A stretch of 33,382 nucleotides of DNA, taken from Clostridia bacterium. GTDB taxonomy: Bacteria; Bacillota_A; Clostridia; Oscillospirales; CAG-272. Under the pieces are notes generated by a model. That model worked only from the letters and a program-made list of their open reading frames with translations. It made no database searches and was not told where the DNA came from. The DNA is taken from positions 1-33,382 of the forward strand of contig JAFTRQ010000040.1 in NCBI GenBank assembly GCA_017462125.1, given 5' to 3'. Shown piece by piece: positions 14,435 through 23,377 of the stretch. Each line of letters starts with the position of its first letter. Position 1 is the first letter of the stretch. The translations under genes and the position numbers were made by a program.

Positions 14435-16066
14435 ATGAAGAACGAAGAAATCACGAAATATATGGAATACTTGCTTGATATTGCTCTGCACAAGTGCGGC
14501 AATTCTTATGATGCTGAGGACTTGGTGCAGGAGACAGTTTTGGCTGCGCTGACTTATCTGGAAAAAGGTAAGCAGATCGATTCTCCCAGAAAATGGCTTG
14601 CGGTTGTGATGAATCGTAAATATTACGATCAGTTGCGTTGCAAATATAATCGACCCACGGTTACTATCGCAGATGACTTTGACGTTGCCGACACGGAGGA
14701 TTTTGTCAGCGATTATATCCGCCGCGAGGAAGGGGAGCAGGTGCGCCGTGAGATTACGTATCTTACCGAGAGCTACCGTAATATCATTGTGCGACATTAT
14801 TTCTATCAAGAAAGCGTAGAAAGCATTGCAAGAGCACTTTCCCTCCCCATAGGTACTGTGAAAAGCCGTTTGGATTTCGGGCGAAAACAGATGAAGAAAG
14901 GATTTGAAAAAATGGAAAAATATACGGAAAACAGTTATGCACCCAAAAGAATGAGCATCAGTATAGGCGGAAGCTCGGGAATGAACGGAGAGCCTTGGTC
15001 TTTGGTTAAACATAATGATCTGTTAACGCAAAATATCCTGATTGTAGCATATGAAAAGCCATTGACGGTTACAGAACTTTCCCGCGCGTTGGGTACGCCT
15101 GCAGCTTATGTTGAGCCTATTGTCGATCGCCTTGTGGAGGGAGAATTGATGAAGCGTATGGGCGACGGCAAGGTTTATACCGACTTTATTATTTATAGCT
15201 TTGACGATCTTTGGAAATATAAAACAGATGCCAAGACCTTTGCTGCCGAGTATGCAGATGCCTATTGCCTTCCTATGAAAAAAGCTATCGAGGCGTTGAA
15301 AGAGACTGAGTTTTACAGCATTCGCTTGGAGAGATATATGCTCCTTGATATAGCACAGCAAGCATCGATTGCGGCGAGAAATAGGCTGATCACTCCTTAT
15401 CCCGTACCGGATCGACCCAATGGCGGAAAATGGGAAGCGTTTGGACAGATCTATGGGGATCGAGATGAAATACCCGAGGATGCACGTGGCAGAGACTATT
15501 TGTTAAGTGGGAAAAGAGAGTGTAGTTTGAACAAATACTTTGATACAAAGGATCTTTGTATATGTGATTTTGAATCTTCACTTTATCCCTATGCCGCGTA
15601 TGACAAATATCTTGTTTCATCCTCTGAAGACCTGGAGGAAACGATACAAAACAGCATCAAACTGTTTTATTTAATTGAAAAAGGAATAGATCCCGAAAGC
15701 ATTGGGTTTGATGAAAAAATGCTCAGCAAGCTTCCTCAGCTTGAGAAACGGGGATTCCTGACCTCGGAAAACAAAAAATGGCGGCTCTTGATCCCTCATT
15801 TAACTCACGCTCAACACACCGTTCTTACTCAAATCGTAAGAAAAGCTGCTGTTGAAATTGCCGATGCTCTGGAAGCTCCTCTTGGGGAATACTTTAAGAC
15901 TCATCGTAAATTGCTCCCCGCACACTTGAAGAGCGTTCCCGAATACCGCCTTTTCTGGAGATATCAGCCCCAGGAGACGATGTTCGTATATGAAGCAATC
16001 AATCACGGTATTCATCCCTATGATCTCGGATTTATATGCCCCGAGACGATTATAGTATTTGACTGA
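14435..16066 (+). CDS. ECF-like sigma-70 family factor with a long C-terminal extension
   Basis: A 543-residue protein. The first 160 residues are an ECF sigma factor: region 2 about 5-70 (YDAEDLVQETVLAAL, 25-39; SPRKWLAVVMNRKYYDQLR, 50-68), a linker, and region 4 about 103-160 (YRNIIVRHYFYQESVESIA, then LPIGTVKSRLDFGRKQ, 137-152, the -35 recognition helix). Residues 195-250 look like a winged helix (LTVTELSRALGTPAAYVEPIVDRLVEGELMKRM). The remaining 290 or so residues are of unknown fold. No anti-sigma or membrane gene is adjacent, so the extension may itself sense a signal or hold the factor inactive. The ATG at 14435 follows GAGGTG by 4 bases; ATGs at 14408 and 14423 are alternatives. An ECF-type promoter precedes it. 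Confidence 0.85.
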   Translation: MKNEEITKYMEYLLDIALHKCGNSYDAEDLVQETVLAALTYLEKGKQIDSPRKWLAVVMNRKYYDQLRCKYNRPTVTIADDFDVADTEDFVSDYIRREEGEQVRREITYLTESYRNIIVRHYFYQESVESIARALSLPIGTVKSRLDFGRKQMKKGFEKMEKYTENSYAPKRMSISIGGSSGMNGEPWSLVKHNDLLTQNILIVAYEKPLTVTELSRALGTPAAYVEPIVDRLVEGELMKRMGDGKVYTDFIIYSFDDLWKYKTDAKTFAAEYADAYCLPMKKAIEALKETEFYSIRLERYMLLDIAQQASIAARNRLITPYPVPDRPNGGKWEAFGQIYGDRDEIPEDARGRDYLLSGKRECSLNKYFDTKDLCICDFESSLYPYAAYDKYLVSSSEDLEETIQNSIKLFYLIEKGIDPESIGFDEKMLSKLPQLEKRGFLTSENKKWRLLIPHLTHAQHTVLTQIVRKAAVEIADALEAPLGEYFKTHRKLLPAHLKSVPEYRLFWRYQPQETMFVYEAINHGIHPYDLGFICPETIIVFD

Positions 16067-16078
16067 TTTTTTATAGAG

Positions 16079-16114
16079 AAAACCCGTGCTCGGTGAGCAC
16101 GGGTTTTCTGTTTT
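16079..16114. terminator. Bidirectional terminator between convergent genes
   Basis: A perfect 13-bp stem AAAACCCGTGCTC/GAGCACGGGTTTT with a 3-base loop, with T-rich sequence on both sides. It serves the sigma factor gene (plus) and the large lipoprotein gene (minus). Confidence 0.9.
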
Positions 16115-16125
16115 ATGCTTTTAAA

Positions 16126-19100
16126 TCAGTTAGGAACATCAACCTTTTCGAAGCAGTACATAAGACCAATGGTTTTGCCTGTCGTATCGCTTTGAGGAAT
16201 AAAGCCTACAATAACGTTAACAGTCTGACCTGCGTACGCCGAAAGGTCTGCGGTCATACCCGCGTTACTCTGGAAGCTTCCGTTCTTCTTAGATGCCTCA
16301 AGGTCTGCGAAGGTCGCACCCGAACGGTTCTGCGAAACTCTCAGAATATCCGCGTTTGCGTCGCCTGCGGTGGCAGTGAAGTCGTGCCAGGTCTTGCCTC
16401 CGTCAGCAGACCAAACATACTTGGTAACGCCGCCGTTTACGCCGCACCATCCGCGGATGTTCAGGGTCTTATCTGCGGTTGCATCAAAGCCCGAGATAAC
16501 GTGAATACCTGCCTTGGAGGTGGTCTGATAGGTCACGAGATCACCTGTGTTGACGTAGTCAAGCTGGGTAGCGAATGCAACCTTTGACTCGGTGTATCCC
16601 GAGGACGGATCGATGTAAGCCTTTTCGAGGGTGGTACCGGTTGTGGTATCAAGATCGGTCTTGGTAGAGCCACCGCCATAATAGTCGATCGATTCGAACT
16701 CCTCTGCGTTAAGCTTGCAGATCTCCATCAGATCGCTGTCCATACCCACGTATGCGATGTCGATGGCAACCGTTGTGGGAAGCACCTTGTTGAATATGTC
16801 GATACGGAGGTAGTTCGCGTAGAACTTGCCGTCAGCCGCGGCGGTGAAGGTCTTGCAAGCAGACTTGGAAACGTCGAATACCGCAACGTGCCATTCGCCG
16901 TCTGCGATGGGATTGAAGCCGAAATTGTCGCCTGCCTTTGCGCCGGTGTTCTGGGTGCTTGTGAAGAATTCCGTTCTACCCATCGCTTCGGTGTTGGTTT
17001 TGGGAACTCTGTACTTGATCACCAGATACTGACCCGACAGAGTTTCACCCTGCATGGTAGCGGTGTAGATATTCATATAAGCTTCGGGATTTGCATCCGA
17101 GCCCGAGCCTGTAAAGGTAAAGTAGGTTCCGTCGTTGGAAAGATCGGAAGGACCAAACCAATTGACGTAGCTGGAGGCCGCGGTCTTGAGCTCCTCGGCA
17201 TCGACGTAAACGTCCAAATAGTCGGGATTTACTTCGGGACGGATCTCCTCGGGCCATCCTGCGAAGGCGGTATCAGCCGCGATGCGGAAGGTTCTGGGAG
17301 CGCCGTTTGTCATTGTTGTTACGAAGGAGTAGGAATAGGTACCGTCGCCGTCATACTGAACGCCGTAGCCGTCGTAGTAGTGATAGTTGCCGGAATTATC
17401 GGGAGTTTCTGCGGAGTTGACCTTGTATTCAACCCATTTACCATCCACAAGCTCCTCGATCTTGGGAGCGGTGAGCATATTGAAGCCGTAAACGCGTACG
17501 GTCACGTTGTCCTGACCACCGGAAAGGGTGAACTGCGCGGTCTTTCCGTCAGCGGATTTCACCTTGGGGAGGTAAGGGCTTTCGATGATCGTGTCTGTGT
17601 CGGAGGTAACCTTGAGAGGATTGAGAAGCGTGTTCTTTCTGACCTCTCTTACCTGATTGTCCTGCACCTCGTCGTAGGTGCCGTCAAGGAGCTGGGAGCC
17701 CCAAGGCATCAGAATCGCGTTGATGGTGAACTTATCGCCTGCCTTGAGAGTGACTTCGTCAAGATTCAAGGAAATGCGAACGTGGTTCTTGGAGTTAACG
17801 ATGATGAAATTGGGATCAACCTTTTCGCCGCCGATTACGAACTCGGAGTTGTAAACGAGGAACGCTACGTTTGCATAGCCCTCTGCACTTGTGCTGTCTC
17901 TGTTCCAATCGGGCATATCAAAGAAGGAGAAGTAAGGGCAGTTCTTACCGAGAACGTAGGACTTTTCATCGGAGGAGCTTGTGTTAGCTTCAACAACGAC
18001 GCTTTCGTTCTTCTCGTTGAGATAACCGACTCTCTTGTAGACGCCCTTAGCGTCGTTGTCGGTTACACCGTAGAATTGGAAATCCTTCTTGAAGTCTGCA
18101 ATGGTCAGATCCTCGAGAACGGTGTATTCCATCGTGTAGTAGACTCTGTTCTCGTCAAGCTGAGGCATTTCCATATGGGTGTAGCTGACCTTAATCTTGC
18201 CGTCGTCGGAGACGTTATCCATAATTACCTCGGCATACGTGGGACCGTAGGAGGTGATGGTATTTTCAACGCACTCGACCGAAGAGAAGACACCCTCGGC
18301 ATTGGTGTATTCAAGCCAGGAGTGAGAGCCGCAGCTGTTGTGCTGAGGCTGACCTGCCCAGAAGGGAGCAGACATAGAACGGAAGTCGGGAAGGGTATTG
18401 TTTCTGTGACCCTTGCCTACGTTTGCAGTGCCGAACCAGGGAAGGATACAGTTGGTTTCCGTAACACCTGTGGAGAGGTGGTAGTAGGGACAATGGAAGG
18501 GGATCTGAGAGAGCTGCTTGAGGGGATATTTACCCCAATTCTGATAGAGATTGAGAACGGTGTAGTCATATTGCTCGTCCTTGTTGAGAGCGAGCATAAA
18601 GATCGCTTCGCTGAAGGTGGGGTCACTGATGTTGAAGAGGTTTCTCTCACCCGTTGCCTCACTGAAGTTTTTGATGACCTCGATGGGGATGGGGAGCATC
18701 ATCAGATCCTTGTCAAGAAGTGCCGCGCATTCCAGCAAGCCGCCTCTGCCTGCGGTCATGATGTAGATATCTCTGTCCTCGTCTGTATCTACGTGGAAGT
18801 CGATTCTGTAGTTCTTGTTGGGGGTGTTGTAGGGGGTATAGAAGCCGCCCGAGGGAGTGGGAATATTGAAGTAGTAAATGCCGCGCAGAGCGTCGTAGCC
18901 ACCGAAGGATGCGCCGGGCTCGGAGGTTTCCTTATTCACAACGACCTGCTTATCGGTGAGAGGATTGCGCTCGCAATAGGTCTCGAACAGGAATGCATCA
19001 AAGTCGTGGTTTTCGTCGGTGTAAACTCTCTGTCCGATGTAAATGTCGTTGCCGTTGTTTTCAACGCCATCGGCGTGTATATAATATCCCTTGTCGTTGG

Positions 19101-20451
19101 TTCCGCCGATAGAGGGGATAAGCGTATTGTTTTCGGGAACACGGCTCTGGATAATGACGTAGTTGCCATCCTCAAGAGTGACCTTGATGCTTCCGGCAAT
19201 CTCGTCCACAGGCAGAATATAGCCGAAGATACCTGCGTCCTTGATGTCAAATCCAACTGCTTCAACGCTTGCCCAATCGATGCCGTCAAGGCTTGTGTGC
19301 TCACCGTTCTTGTCCTTGATCATGATCTTGGCAACGGTGTCTGCGCCGATCTTGGTAACGATACCGATCTCGGCAACGTCTGCTGTAGTCTCGGTGGTTG
19401 CAAACTGCACCGCGTGATGCATCTTGTCGGAGTAAACGTGGAAATGACGGTTGATGCTGACCTTATCGGGCATTGCATCGAGCTCTGCGTGTGCAACGCC
19501 GATCTCGGTTACGGTGATGCTGTCACCAACGCCGCCGTTGAGGTCGAGACGAAGAGCCGTCAGCTTGCCTTCATAGCCTTCCAGATGGCTGAGAGGAATT
19601 CTGTAGGTATGGAATTCGCCGTCAGCGGTCAGGGGGAAGGACATACTTCTTGCCTGATTGAAGGAGGTGTACTGATCGGTGGTAAAGAACAATTGACAGT
19701 TCGTAATGTTTCCGTCGATCTTGGCGGTCAGCACGAGGGTGTTCAGGGTATCGGCATCATAATTGAAGCCATCGTACACGAAGAAGGGGTCTGAGGCATT
19801 GGAAATGATGACCGTTGCATCTTCATTGGTACGCTTGATATTGACCTGATTGGAGCGGCTTGTGTTAGGTCTGTTTGCGCGAATGCTCTGCAGATCGCTT
19901 ACTTCAAAGTTCTTGGAAACAAAATTCTGGAACTCAAACAAGCCCTGATAGTAATAGTAACCGAAGCGGTAAAGGTTGGCTTCAGCACTCTTGGTGGAGT
20001 TGGACGCGTAGAATACGTTGCCGTTTTTCATACGGATGAATACGTCCATCGTGTCCTGAATGTAGGTGTTACCCTTTGTGTTGGTGATGGAGGCTACCTG
20101 CTGTGAATACGTAGATGAGCGCGCATAGCTCAAAGTCATATTCTTATTGGTGAAATTATAGTGTGTACGGCTGCTGTCGGTGAAATATGCCTGTACACCG
20201 TTTGCCATTTCATAGTTGAGCTCGATCAGGTCGGCGTGCTCGCCCTCGAGATCAACAACGACCTTTGTTTCGGTTTCTGTGGGTTCCTCGGTTCCGGACT
20301 CATCGGTGCTCGCATCGGTGATGTCCTCAATAGGTGCCGAGGTGCCTTCTGTGGTGGTTTCGTCCTTTCCGTCAGTGCATGCCGCAAACGCTCCGAGAAG
20401 CATCGTCAGCACAAGCAGAAGGGAAAGGGAAGAAAACAGTGATTTTTTCAT
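16126..20451 (-). CDS. Very large secreted lipoprotein of unknown function (1441 residues)
   Basis: The N-terminus is a lipoprotein signal peptide: MKK, a Leu-rich core, and the lipobox GAFAAC with the lipidated Cys25. It is followed by a Thr/Glu/Ser-rich linker (about 30-75). The mature protein is soluble, rich in aromatic and acidic residues, with no further membrane helix and no cell-wall sorting motif. Two segments resemble each other: near 275-320 (DGEFHTYRIPL..ALRLDLN..ITVTEIGVAH) and near 1184-1250 (DGEWHVAVFDVS..YLRIDIF..VAIDIAYVGM). They look like repeated beta-sandwich, carbohydrate-binding-like modules. A central part (about 540-900) contains His/Trp/Cys-rich segments (IPFHCPYYH, CGSHSWLEY). 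The ATG at 20449-20451 has AAAGGA upstream. It ends at a bidirectional terminator. A role in extracellular glycan binding or hydrolysis is a guess. Confidence 0.85.
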   Translation of the reverse strand: MKKSLFSSLSLLLVLTMLLGAFAACTDGKDETTTEGTSAPIEDITDASTDESGTEEPTETETKVVVDLEGEHADLIELNYEMANGVQAYFTDSSRTHYNFTNKNMTLSYARSSTYSQQVASITNTKGNTYIQDTMDVFIRMKNGNVFYASNSTKSAEANLYRFGYYYYQGLFEFQNFVSKNFEVSDLQSIRANRPNTSRSNQVNIKRTNEDATVIISNASDPFFVYDGFNYDADTLNTLVLTAKIDGNITNCQLFFTTDQYTSFNQARSMSFPLTADGEFHTYRIPLSHLEGYEGKLTALRLDLNGGVGDSITVTEIGVAHAELDAMPDKVSINRHFHVYSDKMHHAVQFATTETTADVAEIGIVTKIGADTVAKIMIKDKNGEHTSLDGIDWASVEAVGFDIKDAGIFGYILPVDEIAGSIKVTLEDGNYVIIQSRVPENNTLIPSIGGTNDKGYYIHADGVENNGNDIYIGQRVYTDENHDFDAFLFETYCERNPLTDKQVVVNKETSEPGASFGGYDALRGIYYFNIPTPSGGFYTPYNTPNKNYRIDFHVDTDEDRDIYIMTAGRGGLLECAALLDKDLMMLPIPIEVIKNFSEATGERNLFNISDPTFSEAIFMLALNKDEQYDYTVLNLYQNWGKYPLKQLSQIPFHCPYYHLSTGVTETNCILPWFGTANVGKGHRNNTLPDFRSMSAPFWAGQPQHNSCGSHSWLEYTNAEGVFSSVECVENTITSYGPTYAEVIMDNVSDDGKIKVSYTHMEMPQLDENRVYYTMEYTVLEDLTIADFKKDFQFYGVTDNDAKGVYKRVGYLNEKNESVVVEANTSSSDEKSYVLGKNCPYFSFFDMPDWNRDSTSAEGYANVAFLVYNSEFVIGGEKVDPNFIIVNSKNHVRISLNLDEVTLKAGDKFTINAILMPWGSQLLDGTYDEVQDNQVREVRKNTLLNPLKVTSDTDTIIESPYLPKVKSADGKTAQFTLSGGQDNVTVRVYGFNMLTAPKIEELVDGKWVEYKVNSAETPDNSGNYHYYDGYGVQYDGDGTYSYSFVTTMTNGAPRTFRIAADTAFAGWPEEIRPEVNPDYLDVYVDAEELKTAASSYVNWFGPSDLSNDGTYFTFTGSGSDANPEAYMNIYTATMQGETLSGQYLVIKYRVPKTNTEAMGRTEFFTSTQNTGAKAGDNFGFNPIADGEWHVAVFDVSKSACKTFTAAADGKFYANYLRIDIFNKVLPTTVAIDIAYVGMDSDLMEICKLNAEEFESIDYYGGGSTKTDLDTTTGTTLEKAYIDPSSGYTESKVAFATQLDYVNTGDLVTYQTTSKAGIHVISGFDATADKTLNIRGWCGVNGGVTKYVWSADGGKTWHDFTATAGDANADILRVSQNRSGATFADLEASKKNGSFQSNAGMTADLSAYAGQTVNVIVGFIPQSDTTGKTIGLMYCFEKVDVPN

Positions 20452-20513
20452 AATTCTTTTCCTTTCGTGAAAAATGATTGCTTGAAACACCTATGTGCTT
20501 TGTCGATATGTAT

Positions 20514-20542
20514 ATTATAACAAATAATGTAATATATTACAA
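20514..20542 (-). promoter_or_regulatory. Promoter of the large lipoprotein gene with a palindrome over the -35
   Basis: On the minus strand TTGTAA (20537-20542), 17 bases, TATAAT (20514-20519). The -35 lies in a perfect 14-bp palindrome TGTAATATATTACA (20529-20542), a plausible operator. The same TTGTAATAT occurs at the promoter at 2789-2817. Confidence 0.75.
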
Positions 20543-20602
20543 GAAATATGTTTTAATTTTATGGAAAAATATTGATATTTTGTATATGACCTTGCCGACC
20601 TG

Positions 20603-23059
20603 CTAAAAATCAAAGACAACGCGGTCACCGTCTACCTTCAAGCGTCCGCTGAATTGCTTGCCGCTTTTGGAGAGGAATCCGTGGAGCTCTCCCGTTCTTC
20701 CCGTTGCCAGCAGGCGCCTTGCCTCGGCGATGGGGATCTGCTTACCGCAGATGATACTGCCAATGCGGAATCGGCATCCGTCCCTGTAGCCGATGCAACC
20801 GTAATCCTGCTTTCCGCGGATCACGTTCTTGCCGCAGAGGGGGCAGGCACCTACGATCTCGCCCAAGTGTCCCATTTCGTCGTTGAATTCCACAACGGTC
20901 TGCTCACGGTCGAAGACCACCTTGTCTCCCTCAAGCTTCAGCCTGCTGTTGAACAGCCTGCCGTTTTTGGAGACAAAGCCCTGTATCTCTGCGGTTTTTC
21001 CCTCAGAGAGCAATGCCCGCGCGTTGCTGATCGATATGGCGCGCTTGCAGATCAGACTATTGAATTTGAATTTGCAGCCCTCCTTGTATCCCGAGCAGCC
21101 GTAGCCGTAGCGGTCACGGAGAACGTCCTTGCCGCAGACGGGACATTTGCCGACGAGATCCCCGTAAAAGCCCGTGTCTGTGTCGAGCTCGATCGAAGCC
21201 TCTTTTCGCTCAAATACCGCGGATATTTCATCGCAGGCCTGCTTGACGCTGTCGTTTACCGAGATCGTACCGCGGTAAACCTTCTTCAGCGCCTGACCCA
21301 GCACGCTGGTCTTGTATTTGTCCATGGAAATATTCATTTGCATCAACTGCTCAATGAGATATTCACCGCCGGGGAGAATGGTGTAAACGTCCTTTTTCAG
21401 TTCAATGTAGCCCGATTTGCGCGCATTGTCGATGATTCCCGTGCGTGTAGCTTCCGTTCCCAGCTCCAAGCCCTCGAAGATTGCCTTATAATCCTCTTCG
21501 TCGTTTTCGGGCTCTTCGCCCATCACTTCGCTTGCCTCTGCAGACCGTTCCTTTTCCGCAAGGGCTGCCTTATCCTCGCGAAAAGGATTCTTGAGATAGT
21601 TGTTCAGCGTTTCGATGGTGTAATGGCGGGGGGGAGAGGTCTGCTTTTCCACGGGCTTGAATTGGATCGTTACCTCGTCACCCTTTTCAAGAGGGGGCAG
21701 GATCTTATCCTTTCTTTCAGAATCGTCAAACCGTAGAAATCCGCGTTGAAGGATCGTGATCCCCTTGAGCGTGAATTGCTCGTAGCCACCGACGTCGATG
21801 ACCATTTCGGTTTTTTGCGCGATGCATTCCTCTTCGCAGAAAACCGACACGAAGCGGCGAAAGACCGTCTGATATACCTGCATTTCCTTTTCGGAAAGAT
21901 GCTCCTTTTTCGGGATCTTGTAGGTTGGGGTCAGCGCGGAGTGGCTTTCGATCTTGGAGTCGTCAAAGATGGTTTTTTTGTCCTTGAAAACAACGGGATA
22001 TCCTGCGTTTTTGACGTTGGAGATGATTTTTTTGATCTTATCCTTCTCGTTTGTTGCAAGATATTCCGAGTTGGTACGGGGATAGGTCAGATAACCCTCC
22101 TCATAAAGCTTCTGGACGATTGCCAGACTGTCTGCCATTGACATTTTGTATTTTTTTCCCAAAAGGCTCTGTAATTTGGACAGGGAGAAGAGCTTGCCCG
22201 GATTGACGGTTTCCTTTTTGGATTTTTTTGAGACTACGACAGCCCTTGACGCATTGTATTTTGCGCATAATTGCTCTGCCTGCGCGATCTTGTCCTTGTC
22301 AAATTTTTCTTTGCTGACGAGCTCGATCTCCTCGTCGCGTGTCTTTTCCTTGGAGACCGCGGTATAATATACGTCAGGCACGAAATTGCGGATCGCCATA
22401 TCACGGTCGTAGATCGCTCGGACGATCGGCACGATCACACGCCCCACGCGGAGAAGCGTACCGCTTTTCAGGGTTGCGTACCGTGTCAGATTGACACCGT
22501 ACAGCCAATCGATGTAGGTTCTTGCAAAGCCCTCGTCTGCAAGATTCTGATATTCCTCCTCGTCCTTCATTTCGGCAAGCGCCTTGCCAACGGTTTCGGG
22601 AGTTTGATCGGGGAGCCATAGGCGGAGAAATTTTTTGTCGGAGTTGATCAGCGCGCCCGTGTTCATCACGCAAAGGCGGATGATGATCTCACCCTCTCGG
22701 TCCGAGTCTCCCGCGTTGACGATGCGGTCAACGTCGTTGCGCAGACAAAGATGCTTGATGGTTTCAAACTGCCGCTCAACGCCCGCGTCCACCTTTTTGT
22801 CGGGGCCTGCCTTCAGCTTATATCTGAATTCGGTAGGAAAGCAGGGCAGATTGTCAAGCGTCCATTTTGCGGAGCTGTCACCGCCCGTATAATCCTCAAT
22901 GTCGCATAATGAAAAAAGGTGACCGAACGCCCACGTTACGATGTAGTCGCCACCTTCGAAATATCCGTTCCTTTTTGCCATCGCCCCACCGCCGTTATCG
23001 GTGATGCCCGCCACGATATTGCGCGCAAGGCTTGGCTTTTCTGCTATGATTACTGTCAT
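20603..23059 (-). CDS. topB: DNA topoisomerase III with duplicated C-terminal module
   Basis: An 818-residue type IA topoisomerase that decatenates and relaxes DNA through a tyrosine-linked single-strand break. Toprim: IIAEKPSLARNI at the N-terminus (Glu7) and GDSDREGEIIIR (117-128). The active-site tyrosine is Tyr326 in GYLTYPRTNSEYL. The GTEATRTGIIDNARKSGYIE segment is also typical. The C-terminus carries two copies of an 80-residue unit (639-718 and 739-818), each with CPxCGK, a second Cys pair (YGCxGYxxGCxF), and a helix-strand tail ending in GRLKxxGDxVVFD. The start is at 23057-23059 with only a weak AGG site. No conjugation genes are nearby, so it looks like a chromosomal copy. A consensus promoter lies 39 bases upstream. 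Confidence 0.95.
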   Translation of the reverse strand: MTVIIAEKPSLARNIVAGITDNGGGAMAKRNGYFEGGDYIVTWAFGHLFSLCDIEDYTGGDSSAKWTLDNLPCFPTEFRYKLKAGPDKKVDAGVERQFETIKHLCLRNDVDRIVNAGDSDREGEIIIRLCVMNTGALINSDKKFLRLWLPDQTPETVGKALAEMKDEEEYQNLADEGFARTYIDWLYGVNLTRYATLKSGTLLRVGRVIVPIVRAIYDRDMAIRNFVPDVYYTAVSKEKTRDEEIELVSKEKFDKDKIAQAEQLCAKYNASRAVVVSKKSKKETVNPGKLFSLSKLQSLLGKKYKMSMADSLAIVQKLYEEGYLTYPRTNSEYLATNEKDKIKKIISNVKNAGYPVVFKDKKTIFDDSKIESHSALTPTYKIPKKEHLSEKEMQVYQTVFRRFVSVFCEEECIAQKTEMVIDVGGYEQFTLKGITILQRGFLRFDDSERKDKILPPLEKGDEVTIQFKPVEKQTSPPRHYTIETLNNYLKNPFREDKAALAEKERSAEASEVMGEEPENDEEDYKAIFEGLELGTEATRTGIIDNARKSGYIELKKDVYTILPGGEYLIEQLMQMNISMDKYKTSVLGQALKKVYRGTISVNDSVKQACDEISAVFERKEASIELDTDTGFYGDLVGKCPVCGKDVLRDRYGYGCSGYKEGCKFKFNSLICKRAISISNARALLSEGKTAEIQGFVSKNGRLFNSRLKLEGDKVVFDREQTVVEFNDEMGHLGEIVGACPLCGKNVIRGKQDYGCIGYRDGCRFRIGSIICGKQIPIAEARRLLATGRTGELHGFLSKSGKQFSGRLKVDGDRVVFDF

Positions 23060-23097
23060 TGTTTTTTTTTGCCTGTTTCTTATATTTGTGTACGTTT

Positions 23098-23126
23098 ATT
23101 GTAACACACCGCGTTGATTTTGTCAA
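23098..23126 (-). promoter_or_regulatory. Promoter of topB
   Basis: On the minus strand a perfect TTGACA (23121-23126), 17 bases, TACAAT (23098-23103). The remaining gap 23127-23261 holds a small hairpin GAGCC/GGCTC with TTTT (23132-23152) and otherwise nothing recognisable. Confidence 0.85.
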
Positions 23127-23261
23127 CCGCGGAGCCGAAAAAAGGCTCTTTTGCGAAAATTATTGTATGCTGTCAATAAATTATGTGTAATATGAACGAC
23201 GGCGGCGCAAGGATGTCTACCGAATTGTTTCATATAATGATAAAAAATTGGCTGTAAAGCA

Positions 23262-23290
23262 TTGACAATTTTTCGAAAATGTAGTATAAT
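23262..23290 (+). promoter_or_regulatory. Consensus promoter of the DegV-FakA pair
   Basis: TTGACA (23262-23267), 17 bases, TATAAT (23285-23290): both hexamers perfect. The leader to the start codon at 23378 is about 80 bases. Confidence 0.9.
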
Positions 23291-23377
23291 TAATTGGTAT
23301 ATGCTGACTTCTTTCTAAAAAAAACGATAAAATGTTGCCGCAAGTCAACAAAATTGCGGTAAGGATTGGAGTAACAA

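Noticed and set aside
16888..19794. A 968-codon open frame on the plus strand opposite the large lipoprotein
   Set aside because: It mirrors the codon pattern of the lipoprotein, which has a signal peptide, ribosome binding site, promoter and terminator. The antisense frame has none and its protein is low-complexity Val/Gly-rich.
23127..23261. Small RNA or gene in the topB-degV gap
   Set aside because: Only a 5-bp hairpin with TTTT is visible; no promoter separate from those of the flanking genes and no frame with a ribosome binding site.
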